From Bacillota bacterium (GTDB lineage Bacteria > Bacillota > UBA5301 > JAMCQP01), in the NCBI GenBank assembly GCA_023381695.1, contig JAMCQP010000083.1:69165-133164 (forward strand): a stretch of DNA of 64,000 bases. Direction: 5' to 3'. Under the pieces are notes generated by a model, which worked only from the letters and a program-made list of their open reading frames with translations, did not search any database and was not told where the DNA came from. Positions 17,577-25,820 of the stretch are shown here, in pieces (within the stretch, counting starts at the first letter, position 1; the number at the start of each line of letters is the position of its first letter). Made by a program: the position numbers and the translations under genes.

Positions 17577-19559
17577 GTGGCTATAAAGGGGGATTATGTC
17601 CACGGGAGGGCCAATATAGTGCGTCATGATCACGATCCGGCTTCGGAAGATTACCGGCAAATCCTTCATGAAATCTTGCCGCAGGTAGAAAAGCCCACCC
17701 GTTATCAGGGAAATGAGCTCAACGCGGTGCATAAAGATCCGGATTCGGTGGAGATCAAGGTGGCCCTGGCTTTCCCGGACCTTTATGAAGTTGGAATGTC
17801 CCACCTCGGGTTAAAGATCCTGTATTACATCATCAACGGGCGAGAGGATGCGCTGGCGGAGCGAGTCTACGCACCCTGGGTGGACATGGAGCGGTTGCTC
17901 CGGGAAAAGGGCGTTCCCTTATTTTCCATGGAGTCGTGGACGCCTCTCAGGGACTTTGAAATTGTGGGCTTCACTCTTCAGTATGAGATGAGCTACACAA
18001 ACATCCTGAACATGCTGGATCTGGCGGGAATCCCGTTGCGTTCCACCGGGCGGGGGGAAGGGGATCCGCTGGTGATCGCCGGCGGGCCGTGCGCTTTTAA
18101 CCCCGAACCCCTGGCGGCGTTTATGGATCTCTTCGTCATCGGCGATGCGGAAGAGGCGATTCACCAGGTCCTTGACACCTGCAAAACCTGGCGCGGCCGG
18201 GGCAGGCGGGCTTTGTTGCGCGCCATGGCGGATATCCCCGGGGTCTATGTCCCCTCCCTTTTTGAAGTGGAATATGATTCCCGCGGGCTGATCCAGGGAT
18301 GGCGCCCCAGGGAGGAGGGCCTGGCTTTTCCAGTCAAGAAGCGGGTGGCGCAGGAGCTTGATCTGGCTCCCTACCCCGATGCCTTTCCTGTTCCATTCAT
18401 GGATATCGTTCATGATCGGGCGATGGTGGAGGTGATGCGCGGTTGCACCAGGGGCTGCCGTTTCTGCCAGGCGGATATCCTCTACCGGCCGGTCCGGGAA
18501 AGACGTCCGGAGACGGTGAAGAAGCTGGTGAAAACCCTTCTGGATCGCACTGGCTACGAGGAGTTGTCCCTGACTTCTTTGAGCAGCAGCGATTACAGCT
18601 GCATCCAGCAGGTGATCGGGGATCTGATGCTCCAGCTGGAGCCCGAAGGGGTGGCGCTGTCCCTGCCGTCACTGCGGGTGGACTCCTTTTCCGTGGGTCT
18701 GGCGGATCAGATCCAGCGGGTGCGCAGGACCAGCCTCACCTTTGCTCCCGAGGCCGGTACGCAGCGGTTGCGGGATGTGATCAACAAGGGGGTCGCCGAG
18801 GAGAATCTGTTCGATACGGTGAGAGCGGTCTTCGGAGCCGGATGGTCCTCGGTGAAGCTTTATTTCATGATCGGCCTCCCCACCGAAACCGAGGCGGATC
18901 TGCAGGGAATTGTGGATCTGGCTTACGCGGCGCTCAGGGAGGGACGTTCCGCCAGACGCCGGGGAATGGGGCTTACCGGGGAGGGAAAACTACAGAACAG
19001 CAAGGATCCCGGCCGGATCTCGGTGACGGTCAGCGCCTCGTCTTTTGTTCCCAAGCCGCACACCCCGTTTCAGTGGGAGCCGCAGGCCCGGCTTGAGACC
19101 TTGCTGGAGCGGCAGGAATTTCTCAAAAAACGCTTGCGGGACCGGGCGATAAGTTTTCAGTGGCATGACGCACCCTTAAGCCAGATGGAGGCGGTTCTTT
19201 CCCGGGGGGATCGCCGGGTGGGTGAAGCCCTGGAGAGGGCCTGGCAGCTGGGATGCCGGTTCGACGGCTGGGCGGATCATTTTCACCATGAACGCTGGTG
19301 GCAGGCTTTTTCCGAAACGGGCCTTTCCATGGATTTTTACGCCCACCGGGAAAGAACATTTGAAGAACGGCTTCCCTGGGAAGTGGTGGATGCGGGTGTC
19401 ACCAGGCAATTCCTCTGGCGGGAAAGAACCAGAGCCCTGGCAGGCGAGCGCACCGCCGATTGCCGGTTCGGGCCGTGCCCCGGCTGCGGGGTTTGCCCGC
19501 GGCTTGGCGTGGATACCCGGCTGGCGGATCCTGATCTTACGGGGCGGGCAGGGGGATGA
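17577..19559 (+). CDS. TIGR03960-type B12-binding/radical SAM protein
   Basis: 'RGCTRGCRFCQADILYRPVRER' radical SAM CxxxCxxC; 'FPDLYEVGMSHLGLKILYYIIN'; start may be GTG 17619. Confidence 0.9.
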   Translation: MAIKGDYVHGRANIVRHDHDPASEDYRQILHEILPQVEKPTRYQGNELNAVHKDPDSVEIKVALAFPDLYEVGMSHLGLKILYYIINGREDALAERVYAPWVDMERLLREKGVPLFSMESWTPLRDFEIVGFTLQYEMSYTNILNMLDLAGIPLRSTGRGEGDPLVIAGGPCAFNPEPLAAFMDLFVIGDAEEAIHQVLDTCKTWRGRGRRALLRAMADIPGVYVPSLFEVEYDSRGLIQGWRPREEGLAFPVKKRVAQELDLAPYPDAFPVPFMDIVHDRAMVEVMRGCTRGCRFCQADILYRPVRERRPETVKKLVKTLLDRTGYEELSLTSLSSSDYSCIQQVIGDLMLQLEPEGVALSLPSLRVDSFSVGLADQIQRVRRTSLTFAPEAGTQRLRDVINKGVAEENLFDTVRAVFGAGWSSVKLYFMIGLPTETEADLQGIVDLAYAALREGRSARRRGMGLTGEGKLQNSKDPGRISVTVSASSFVPKPHTPFQWEPQARLETLLERQEFLKKRLRDRAISFQWHDAPLSQMEAVLSRGDRRVGEALERAWQLGCRFDGWADHFHHERWWQAFSETGLSMDFYAHRERTFEERLPWEVVDAGVTRQFLWRERTRALAGERTADCRFGPCPGCGVCPRLGVDTRLADPDLTGRAGG

Positions 19560-19562
19560 ACC

Positions 19563-20282
19563 TTGGCGGACGAGATGGCCAGGATCGATGAGATAACCAG
19601 GATCAGGGTAAGATTCAGCAAGGGTGATCCGGTGCGGTTTATCTCCCACCTGGATCTGACCCGGGCCATGGAAAGGGCCGTACGGCGGGCCAAATTGCCT
19701 ATTGCGTTTTCACGGGGCTTTCATCCGATGCCGAAGATTGCCTATGCCTCGGCGTTGCCGGTGGGGACCACCAGCGAAGCGGAGTATGCGGATTTTGAAT
19801 TCAACCGGCCCGTGGAGGCGGAAGAGGTATTGCGGCGGCTGAATTCGGTTTTGCCGGAGGGGATCCGGATCCTGGAAGCCTCACGGGTTCCGGCGGATGC
19901 CGGGGCTTTGATGGCGATGGTTGATCTGGCCGAATACCGGGTGGAGGTGGTTGGATGGCCGGATTTGAGCCGGGACCGGGTGGAAGAAGCCATAGGGAGG
20001 CTTCTGGACCGGCGGGAGATACCGGTGGAACGCCGGGGAAAGAAAGGCGCCAGGGTCATTGATCTGCGGCCGCTGATCAAAGAGATTTCGTGGCAGGGTG
20101 AGGATCATGGCCGCCAGCAAATTACGATGCGGCTCGGGATGGGCAACGCCGGAAATGCCCGTCCGGAGGAGATTCTGGAGTCTTCCGGTTTGCCGTCGGC
20201 CGGGTCCGGCGTGCACCGAATCGGCCTGTTTGTGACCCGGGGGGAGACCTTTCTCTCACCAATGGAGCTTAAAGGTAGATAA
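19563..20282 (+). CDS. TIGR03936 family radical SAM-associated protein (DUF2344)
   Basis: 'RVRFSKGDPVRFISHLDLTRAMERAVRRAKLPIAFSRGFHPMPKIAYA SALPVG'; adjacent to TIGR03960 gene. Confidence 0.92.
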   Translation: MADEMARIDEITRIRVRFSKGDPVRFISHLDLTRAMERAVRRAKLPIAFSRGFHPMPKIAYASALPVGTTSEAEYADFEFNRPVEAEEVLRRLNSVLPEGIRILEASRVPADAGALMAMVDLAEYRVEVVGWPDLSRDRVEEAIGRLLDRREIPVERRGKKGARVIDLRPLIKEISWQGEDHGRQQITMRLGMGNAGNARPEEILESSGLPSAGSGVHRIGLFVTRGETFLSPMELKGR

Positions 20283-20331
20283 AGTTTATCTTTTTTCCGC
20301 GGCCCGCGAAGGGCCAGCGAGGGGGAATACT

Positions 20332-22158
20332 GTGACGAGGGAGATTATCGTTAGCGCCCTGGGCAGCGAAAAAAGGGCTGCCCTGCGCGAAGATGGGCGT
20401 TTGTTCGAGTTATACATTGAACGTGCTCTGGATGAACGGGTGGCGGGGAACATCTACAAGGGCCGGGTGGAGAATGTTTTGCCCGGCATGCAGGCGGCTT
20501 TTGTGAATATCGGGCTGGAGCGGAACGCCTTTCTTTACGTGGACGATGCGCCGGCGCAGATGGGCCGGGGGGGAGCCGCCCGGGAAATAGCCGCCCGGGA
20601 AGAGGTGGATCCGGAGGAGGCGGCCGACTCCGCGGAACTCCATGAGGCGGTGATCGAGGCCACCGGGAAAGCTGACCGGCGCCGCCGCCGGGCGATCAAT
20701 GAGATTCTCCGGGTGGGGCAGGAGATCATCGTCCAGGTCAGCAAGGAAGCGATAGGCACAAAGGGGGCGCGGGTGGTCTCCAATCTGACCATTCCGGGGC
20801 GATATCTGGTACTGATGCCCACGGTCAATTATATCGGCGTCTCACGGCGCATCGAGGACGGCAATGAGAGGGATCGGCTCAAGGGCGTGGCTGCCAGGAT
20901 CAAGCCGAAATCCATGGGGGTGATCGTCCGCACGGTGGCCGAGGGGCAGCCCGAGCGGGATCTGGAACGCGATATGAAGTTTTTGATCAAGGTCTGGGAG
21001 AAGCTCCAGGCCAGAGCCCGCAAGGTCAGGGCGCCGGCGCTGCTCTACCGCGATCACGATCTGATCTACCGGCTGGTGCGGGATTATTTTACGGAGGAGA
21101 TCGACAGGCTGGTGGTGGATTCCCGGCCGGAGTTCGAGAAGATGAGGGATCTGCTGGGATCGCTCTCGCCCGGGTTCAAGGCGCGGGTCGAACACTATAA
21201 TTCGAAGGAGCCGATCTTTGACCATTACGGGATCGAACTGGAGGTTGAAAAGGCCCTCCGGCGCCGGGTTTGGCTGGATTGCGGCGGTTATCTGGTGGTC
21301 GATGAAACGGAGGCGCTGGTCTGCATCGACGTGAACACCGGAAAATTCACCGGCTCGACCAACCTCTCCGACACGGTGTTGCAGACGAACCTGGAGGCCG
21401 CCAGCGAGATTGCCCGCCAGTTGCGGTTGCGCAACATGGCGGGGATCATCATCGTGGATTTTATCGACATGGTCTCCGCGGAGGATCGCGCCAAGGTCCT
21501 GGCGCTTTTGGAGGAGGAGGTTCGGAGGGACAAGGTCAAGACCAATATCGTCGGCTTTACCAGCCTGGGCCTGGTGGAGATTACCAGAAAGAAGGTCAGA
21601 CCGGATCTCGACGAAGTTTTGCAGAAGAGATGTCCCCATTGCGACGGAACCGGCAGAATCCTGTCGGAGGAGACCATTGCCCTCAAGGTGGAGAGGCAGC
21701 TGATCTCCCTGGCGGCCAAGGAGAAGGCCGGGGCGATCCTGGTGAATGTCCACCCGCAGGTGGGCGCGGTCCTGATCGGCACCGGGGGGACCAACCTGCA
21801 CCGGCTTGAACAGTTGACCGAAAAGACGATCTACGTCAAGGGATCGGATCATCTTCCCATGGAGAGCATCAACATCCTCTTCGGGACCAGGGAAGAGGTG
21901 GAGAAGAAGGCTTTGCCGGTTCAGGAGGGCCAGATCCTGTCCGTGACGATTGCCGATACGCATGCCGCCAATCCGCGAAACGGGATTGCGCGGGTGGAAG
22001 GTTATGTGCTGGATATTGAAGGGGCTGGCGAGTTTGTGGGCCAGACTCGCCAGGTGGAGATTGTCAAGGTTTTCAGAACTTATGCCAAGGGCCGGGTAGT
22101 GGATAGGGAGATCCCCGGCGGGCGGCTGGAGGTCGGATACATTCCATCCAAGGGATAA
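20332..22158 (+). CDS. Rne/Rng family ribonuclease (RNase G type)
   Basis: 608 aa; 'GNIYKGRVENVLPGMQAAFVNIGLERNAFLY' S1 region; 'CPHCDGTG' Zn-link. Confidence 0.93.
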   Translation: MTREIIVSALGSEKRAALREDGRLFELYIERALDERVAGNIYKGRVENVLPGMQAAFVNIGLERNAFLYVDDAPAQMGRGGAAREIAAREEVDPEEAADSAELHEAVIEATGKADRRRRRAINEILRVGQEIIVQVSKEAIGTKGARVVSNLTIPGRYLVLMPTVNYIGVSRRIEDGNERDRLKGVAARIKPKSMGVIVRTVAEGQPERDLERDMKFLIKVWEKLQARARKVRAPALLYRDHDLIYRLVRDYFTEEIDRLVVDSRPEFEKMRDLLGSLSPGFKARVEHYNSKEPIFDHYGIELEVEKALRRRVWLDCGGYLVVDETEALVCIDVNTGKFTGSTNLSDTVLQTNLEAASEIARQLRLRNMAGIIIVDFIDMVSAEDRAKVLALLEEEVRRDKVKTNIVGFTSLGLVEITRKKVRPDLDEVLQKRCPHCDGTGRILSEETIALKVERQLISLAAKEKAGAILVNVHPQVGAVLIGTGGTNLHRLEQLTEKTIYVKGSDHLPMESINILFGTREEVEKKALPVQEGQILSVTIADTHAANPRNGIARVEGYVLDIEGAGEFVGQTRQVEIVKVFRTYAKGRVVDREIPGGRLEVGYIPSKG

Positions 22159-22168
22159 AGTAAGGAAG

Positions 22169-23044
22169 GTGCCCGAAATGAGCTTTAACAACAGGGCAAA
22201 AGACCTGATCCAGCAGATGCTGGAGATGATGGGCGAACTTGCCGCATCCTATGAAGAGGTGTGGAACCTGGCGATCACGGATGAGCAGACCGGCCTGGCA
22301 AATCGCCGCCTTTTTGAGCAAAGGCTTCAGGAAGAGATTCAAAGGGCGGAACGTTACAATCGGGGATTAACATTGGTGATGCTGGACATTGACGACTTCA
22401 AGCGGTATAACGACACGTACGGCCATCTGGCCGGCGACAGGATGCTGGCTCAAATCGCCTCCGTCCTCAAGGAAAATGTTCGCTCCATTGACCTGGCCGC
22501 CAGGTACGGGGGCGAAGAGTTCGCGCTGATCCTGCCCGAGACGGATCAGCATGGGGCGTTCACCATCATGGAACGGGTGAGGCAGCTGGTGGAGAGTTCA
22601 CCTGTCGTGGATGTCACGGTGAGCGCGGGAATCGCCACCTACCCCCGGGACGGCGTGGCCAGGGAGGAACTGATTCTCAGCGCCGACAAAGCCCTTTACC
22701 AGGCCAAGGCCGCCGGCAAGAACCGGGTTGCCGTGTTGCCGGGCGGGAACGCGCCGTTGCCGGTTCCGGCCCCGAAGCCGGCCGGGGAGCCGTCCAACAA
22801 ACGGGTGGATGTCGGCTTCGATGTGGATCACGGTACGCCGCGTTCTTTCTGGCTGGGAGGAGAGGTCTATTCCATCTCCCACATCTACGCCAGGTTGGCC
22901 CTGGGGCCGGGGCGGGCCAGGTATGTGGTCAGGACCGGCAAGGGTGACTTTGTCCTGCTCCAGGCGGGAAAGAAATGGGTCCTGGAGCGGAAGGCGGAGA
23001 CGGCCCGGGGCGGCGGGAATGTTGACAGGGCCGGCGCCATGTGA
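22169..23044 (+). CDS. GGDEF-domain diguanylate cyclase with additional C-terminal domain
   Basis: 'DEQTGLANRRLFEQRL', 'RYGGEEFALILPETD', 'ADKALYQAKAAGKNRV'; ~75-aa C-terminal extension 'RSFWLGGEVYSISHIY...KWVLERK'. Confidence 0.88.
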   Translation: MPEMSFNNRAKDLIQQMLEMMGELAASYEEVWNLAITDEQTGLANRRLFEQRLQEEIQRAERYNRGLTLVMLDIDDFKRYNDTYGHLAGDRMLAQIASVLKENVRSIDLAARYGGEEFALILPETDQHGAFTIMERVRQLVESSPVVDVTVSAGIATYPRDGVAREELILSADKALYQAKAAGKNRVAVLPGGNAPLPVPAPKPAGEPSNKRVDVGFDVDHGTPRSFWLGGEVYSISHIYARLALGPGRARYVVRTGKGDFVLLQAGKKWVLERKAETARGGGNVDRAGAM

Positions 23045-23050
23045 TAAAAT
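23022..23050 (+). promoter_or_regulatory. SigA-type promoter for rplU operon
   Basis: TTGACA-N17-TAAAAT. Confidence 0.7.
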
Positions 23051-23086
23051 CAAAAAGTGTTTGTTGGCAGAGGAGGTGGAGTTATC

Positions 23087-23398
23087 GTGTACGCGGTGGT
23101 AGAGACAGGCGGCAAGCAGTACCGGGTCGCCGAGGGGGACATCATCACCGTCGAAAAGCTGGATGGTGAGGTGGGAAATAACGTCGAACTCGGCAAGGTC
23201 TTGTTGGTGGCCAAAGACGGGCAAGTCCAGGTTGGCAAGCCTTTGGTGGAAGGCGCAAAGGTGGTTGCCAGGGTTTTGCGCCATGATAAGGCCAAGAAGA
23301 TTCTGGTCTTTCACTACAAGGCCAAAAAGAATATTCGGAAGCGTTATGGTCATCGCCAGCCGTTCACCCGGCTTCAGGTGGAAAAGATCGAGGCCTGA
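23087..23398 (+). CDS. rplU: 50S ribosomal protein L21
   Basis: GTG 23087 after AGGAGGTGG; '[24 protein letters not shown]'. Confidence 0.96.
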   Translation: MYAVVETGGKQYRVAEGDIITVEKLDGEVGNNVELGKVLLVAKDGQVQVGKPLVEGAKVVARVLRHDKAKKILVFHYKAKKNIRKRYGHRQPFTRLQVEKIEA

Positions 23399-23403
23399 TA
23401 CCG

Positions 23404-23736
23404 ATGACCAGGGTGATGGTGGAACGGGAAAGCGGCGGCAAGATCGTTGCCTTTTCCGTGGAGGGCCACGCTGGTTTTGCAAAGCATGGTAGCGATATCG
23501 TCTGTGCCGCGGTTTCGGTGCTTGCCCAGACGGCGGTGCTGGGCCTGACCCAGGTGCTGGGAGCGGCCGCTGCGGTGCGACAGGAGGACGGCTTGCTGGC
23601 GTGCCGCCTGCCGGCGGAGATGAAGCCGGAGGACAGGCGGGGGGCGGATCTGATCCTGGAGACGATGCTGGCGGGCTTGAAGGATATCAGCGGGCAATAC
23701 CCACGGCATGTGGTCTTGTTGGAGAGTCACGAATAG
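23404..23736 (+). CDS. prp: Ribosomal-processing cysteine protease Prp
   Basis: 'VEGHAGFAKHGSDIVCAAVSVLAQT' catalytic His/Cys; between rplU and rpmA. Confidence 0.93.
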   Translation: MTRVMVERESGGKIVAFSVEGHAGFAKHGSDIVCAAVSVLAQTAVLGLTQVLGAAAAVRQEDGLLACRLPAEMKPEDRRGADLILETMLAGLKDISGQYPRHVVLLESHE

Positions 23737-23792
23737 TTCCCCATGAGAGAGACTTTTCACGGGGAACGAGTTAAGAAAGCGAGGTGGACGGA

Positions 23793-24092
23793 ATGTTCCG
23801 GATCGACCTTCAATTATTTGCTCATAAGAAGGGGGTCGGCAGTTCCCGCAACGGCCGCGACAGCCAGGCCCAGCGGCTTGGCCTCAAAAGGCACGACGGG
23901 CAGTTTGTGACGGCTGGCAGCATCCTGGTGCGCCAGCGGGGGACCAGGTTTCGCCCCGGCGCCAATGTCGGCCTCGGGAAGGACGACACGCTCTTTGCCA
24001 TGATTGACGGGTATGTGAGTTACGAGAGGAAGGGCAAGGAAGCCAAGCAGGTAAGTGTAAATTCCCGGAAGGAAGAGGCGGTTACCGCCTGA
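23793..24092 (+). CDS. rpmA: 50S ribosomal protein L27 with Prp-cleavable N-terminal extension
   Basis: [40 protein letters not shown] from 23784, ATG 23793 likely. Confidence 0.95.
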   Translation: MFRIDLQLFAHKKGVGSSRNGRDSQAQRLGLKRHDGQFVTAGSILVRQRGTRFRPGANVGLGKDDTLFAMIDGYVSYERKGKEAKQVSVNSRKEEAVTA

Positions 24093-24139
24093 CAAGGGTC
24101 CCGTGGAAAGGTTGTTCTCGCGAAGATTTGAAATGCATC

Positions 24140-24168
24140 TTGCATCACCGCGGGGTTTTTGTTATAAT
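24140..24168 (+). promoter_or_regulatory. SigA-type promoter upstream of dsr locus
   Basis: TTGCAT-N17-TATAAT; about 170 nt upstream of first dsr-locus ORF. Confidence 0.7.
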
Positions 24169-24226
24169 CATCTTGAGATGTAATATTGTTCCAGTTAAGG
24201 GGAAAGGCAACCTGTAAAGGTCGGAT

Positions 24227-24246
24227 TTCCATACCATTCCATACCA
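24227..24246 (+). repeat. Tandem 10-bp repeat TTCCATACCA x2 in dsr leader
   Basis: TTCCATACCATTCCATACCA at 24227-24246. Confidence 0.85.
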
Positions 24247-24337
24247 TAGGTGGGATTTGTTTGTATCCCGGAGGCGTTCAGCCCGGAGGTATCTCCTGGC
24301 AGGGCGCCTTTTCTTATTGTCCGGGGGGGGCACCGGC

Positions 24338-24853
24338 ATGAACCTGGCGGATCTTCTAACAAAAAAACAGGCGGTAATCCTGGAGAGATGGTTCCAGTGG
24401 TTTCTGGAGACGTATCCCGCGGAAACAGCCAGGTTTATGCGCGAGGAGAAGAACCGGTTTGCCAATCCGGTGGGATCTTCCGTCTACCAGGGAATAGAGG
24501 GCCTGTGCCAGGAACTCCTTCAGGGGATGGAACTGGACAGGGTGTATCCCCTCCTCGATCCCATCGTCAGGATCAGGGCTGTCCAGGATTTCCCCCCCTC
24601 CCGGGCGGTCGCTTTTATCTTTGCCTTGAAGAAAGTGATCTTCGAGGAACTGGAGAGTGAAATCCGGGGTGGCCAGATCTCCGTGGAAGAGTTGTTGGAG
24701 TTGGAGTCCAGGATAGATAATCTGGCGCTCCTCTCCTTTGACATCTACACGCAATGCCGGGAGAAGGTTTCCCAGATCAGAGTTGAGGAGATAAAAAGAA
24801 GGTCAGAGAGGCTTTTGCAAAGGGCAAATCTGGTTGTCGATCCGTCGGAGTAG
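24338..24853 (+). CDS. RsbRD N-terminal domain-containing protein
   Basis: 171 aa from ATG 24338; 'LLTKKQAVILERWFQWFLETYP', 'RFANPVGSSVYQGIEGL'; immediately upstream of dsrM, as in many sulfate reducers. Confidence 0.85.
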   Translation: MNLADLLTKKQAVILERWFQWFLETYPAETARFMREEKNRFANPVGSSVYQGIEGLCQELLQGMELDRVYPLLDPIVRIRAVQDFPPSRAVAFIFALKKVIFEELESEIRGGQISVEELLELESRIDNLALLSFDIYTQCREKVSQIRVEEIKRRSERLLQRANLVVDPSE

Positions 24854-24885
24854 AAATCGCGGCAAAAGATGTGGAGGGATGAGGC

Positions 24886-25818
24886 TTGTCCTTCTTTTTC
24901 GGGGTGGTTGTACCTTACGCGGCTCTGATTACGTTCTTCGCCGGCCTGGTCTATCGCGTGGTGAAGTGGGCGCGCGCTCCCGTGCCGTTTCGCATCCCCA
25001 CGACCTGTGGCCAGCAGAAGTCTTTGCCGTGGATCAAGGCCAGTAAATTTGACAATCCTTCCAGCACAGCTGGTGTGGTGGGAAGGATCGCTCTGGAAGC
25101 GCTTCTTTTCCGTTCCCTGTTCAGGAACACCAGGGCCGAGAAGGTCTCTTGGCAAGGAGGCCCGAAACTGGCCTATCGCTGGGAAAAATGGCTCTGGCTG
25201 GCGGCGTTGTCCTTTCACTGGTCCTTCCTGATCATCTTCCTCAGGCATCTGCGCTTTTTCACCGCGCCCGTGCCTTCTCTGATCCGCCTGATTGACGGCG
25301 TCGACGGGTTTTTGCGGGTCGGGGCGCAGGGGCTCTTTATTACGGATGTCTTGATCCTGGTGGCCGTCACCTACCTTTTCCTGAGAAGAGTGGTTCTGCC
25401 TCAAGTGCGGTACATATCCCTTCCCTCCGACTACTTTCCGCCCTTGTTGATCCTTTCTCTGGCCCTTTCCGGGGTTCTGATGCGGTATTTCTTCAGGGTG
25501 GATGTGACCGCCGTTAAAGAGCTGGCCATGGGACTGGTTACCTTCCATCCAAAGGTGCCGGAGGGGATCGGCGTTCTCTTTTATATCCATTTGTTTCTCG
25601 TCGGCAGCCTGTTTGCCTGCTTTCCTTTCAGCAAGCTGGTGCACATGGCGGGGATCTTCCTTACCCCGACCAGAAACCTGCCCAACGACAGCCGGGCTAA
25701 CCGGCATATCGATCCCTGGGATTACCCGGTGAAGATCCATCCGTATGAGATGTACGAGCAGGAATTCGGCAAGAAGATGGCGGAAGCCGGATTGCCCGTC
25801 GAAAAGAGGTGGATGTAG
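24886..25818 (+). CDS. dsrM: DsrM, membrane cytochrome b subunit of DsrMKJOP
   Basis: NarI-like membrane protein, 310 aa; 'AALSFHWSFLIIFLRHLRFF'; followed by dsrKJOP. Confidence 0.92.
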   Translation: MSFFFGVVVPYAALITFFAGLVYRVVKWARAPVPFRIPTTCGQQKSLPWIKASKFDNPSSTAGVVGRIALEALLFRSLFRNTRAEKVSWQGGPKLAYRWEKWLWLAALSFHWSFLIIFLRHLRFFTAPVPSLIRLIDGVDGFLRVGAQGLFITDVLILVAVTYLFLRRVVLPQVRYISLPSDYFPPLLILSLALSGVLMRYFFRVDVTAVKELAMGLVTFHPKVPEGIGVLFYIHLFLVGSLFACFPFSKLVHMAGIFLTPTRNLPNDSRANRHIDPWDYPVKIHPYEMYEQEFGKKMAEAGLPVEKRWM

Positions 25819-25820
25819 GG

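Noticed and set aside
20842-22191. 449-aa minus-strand ORF opposite RNase G gene
   Set aside because: Antisense shadow ORF; the plus-strand Rne/Rng assignment is strong.
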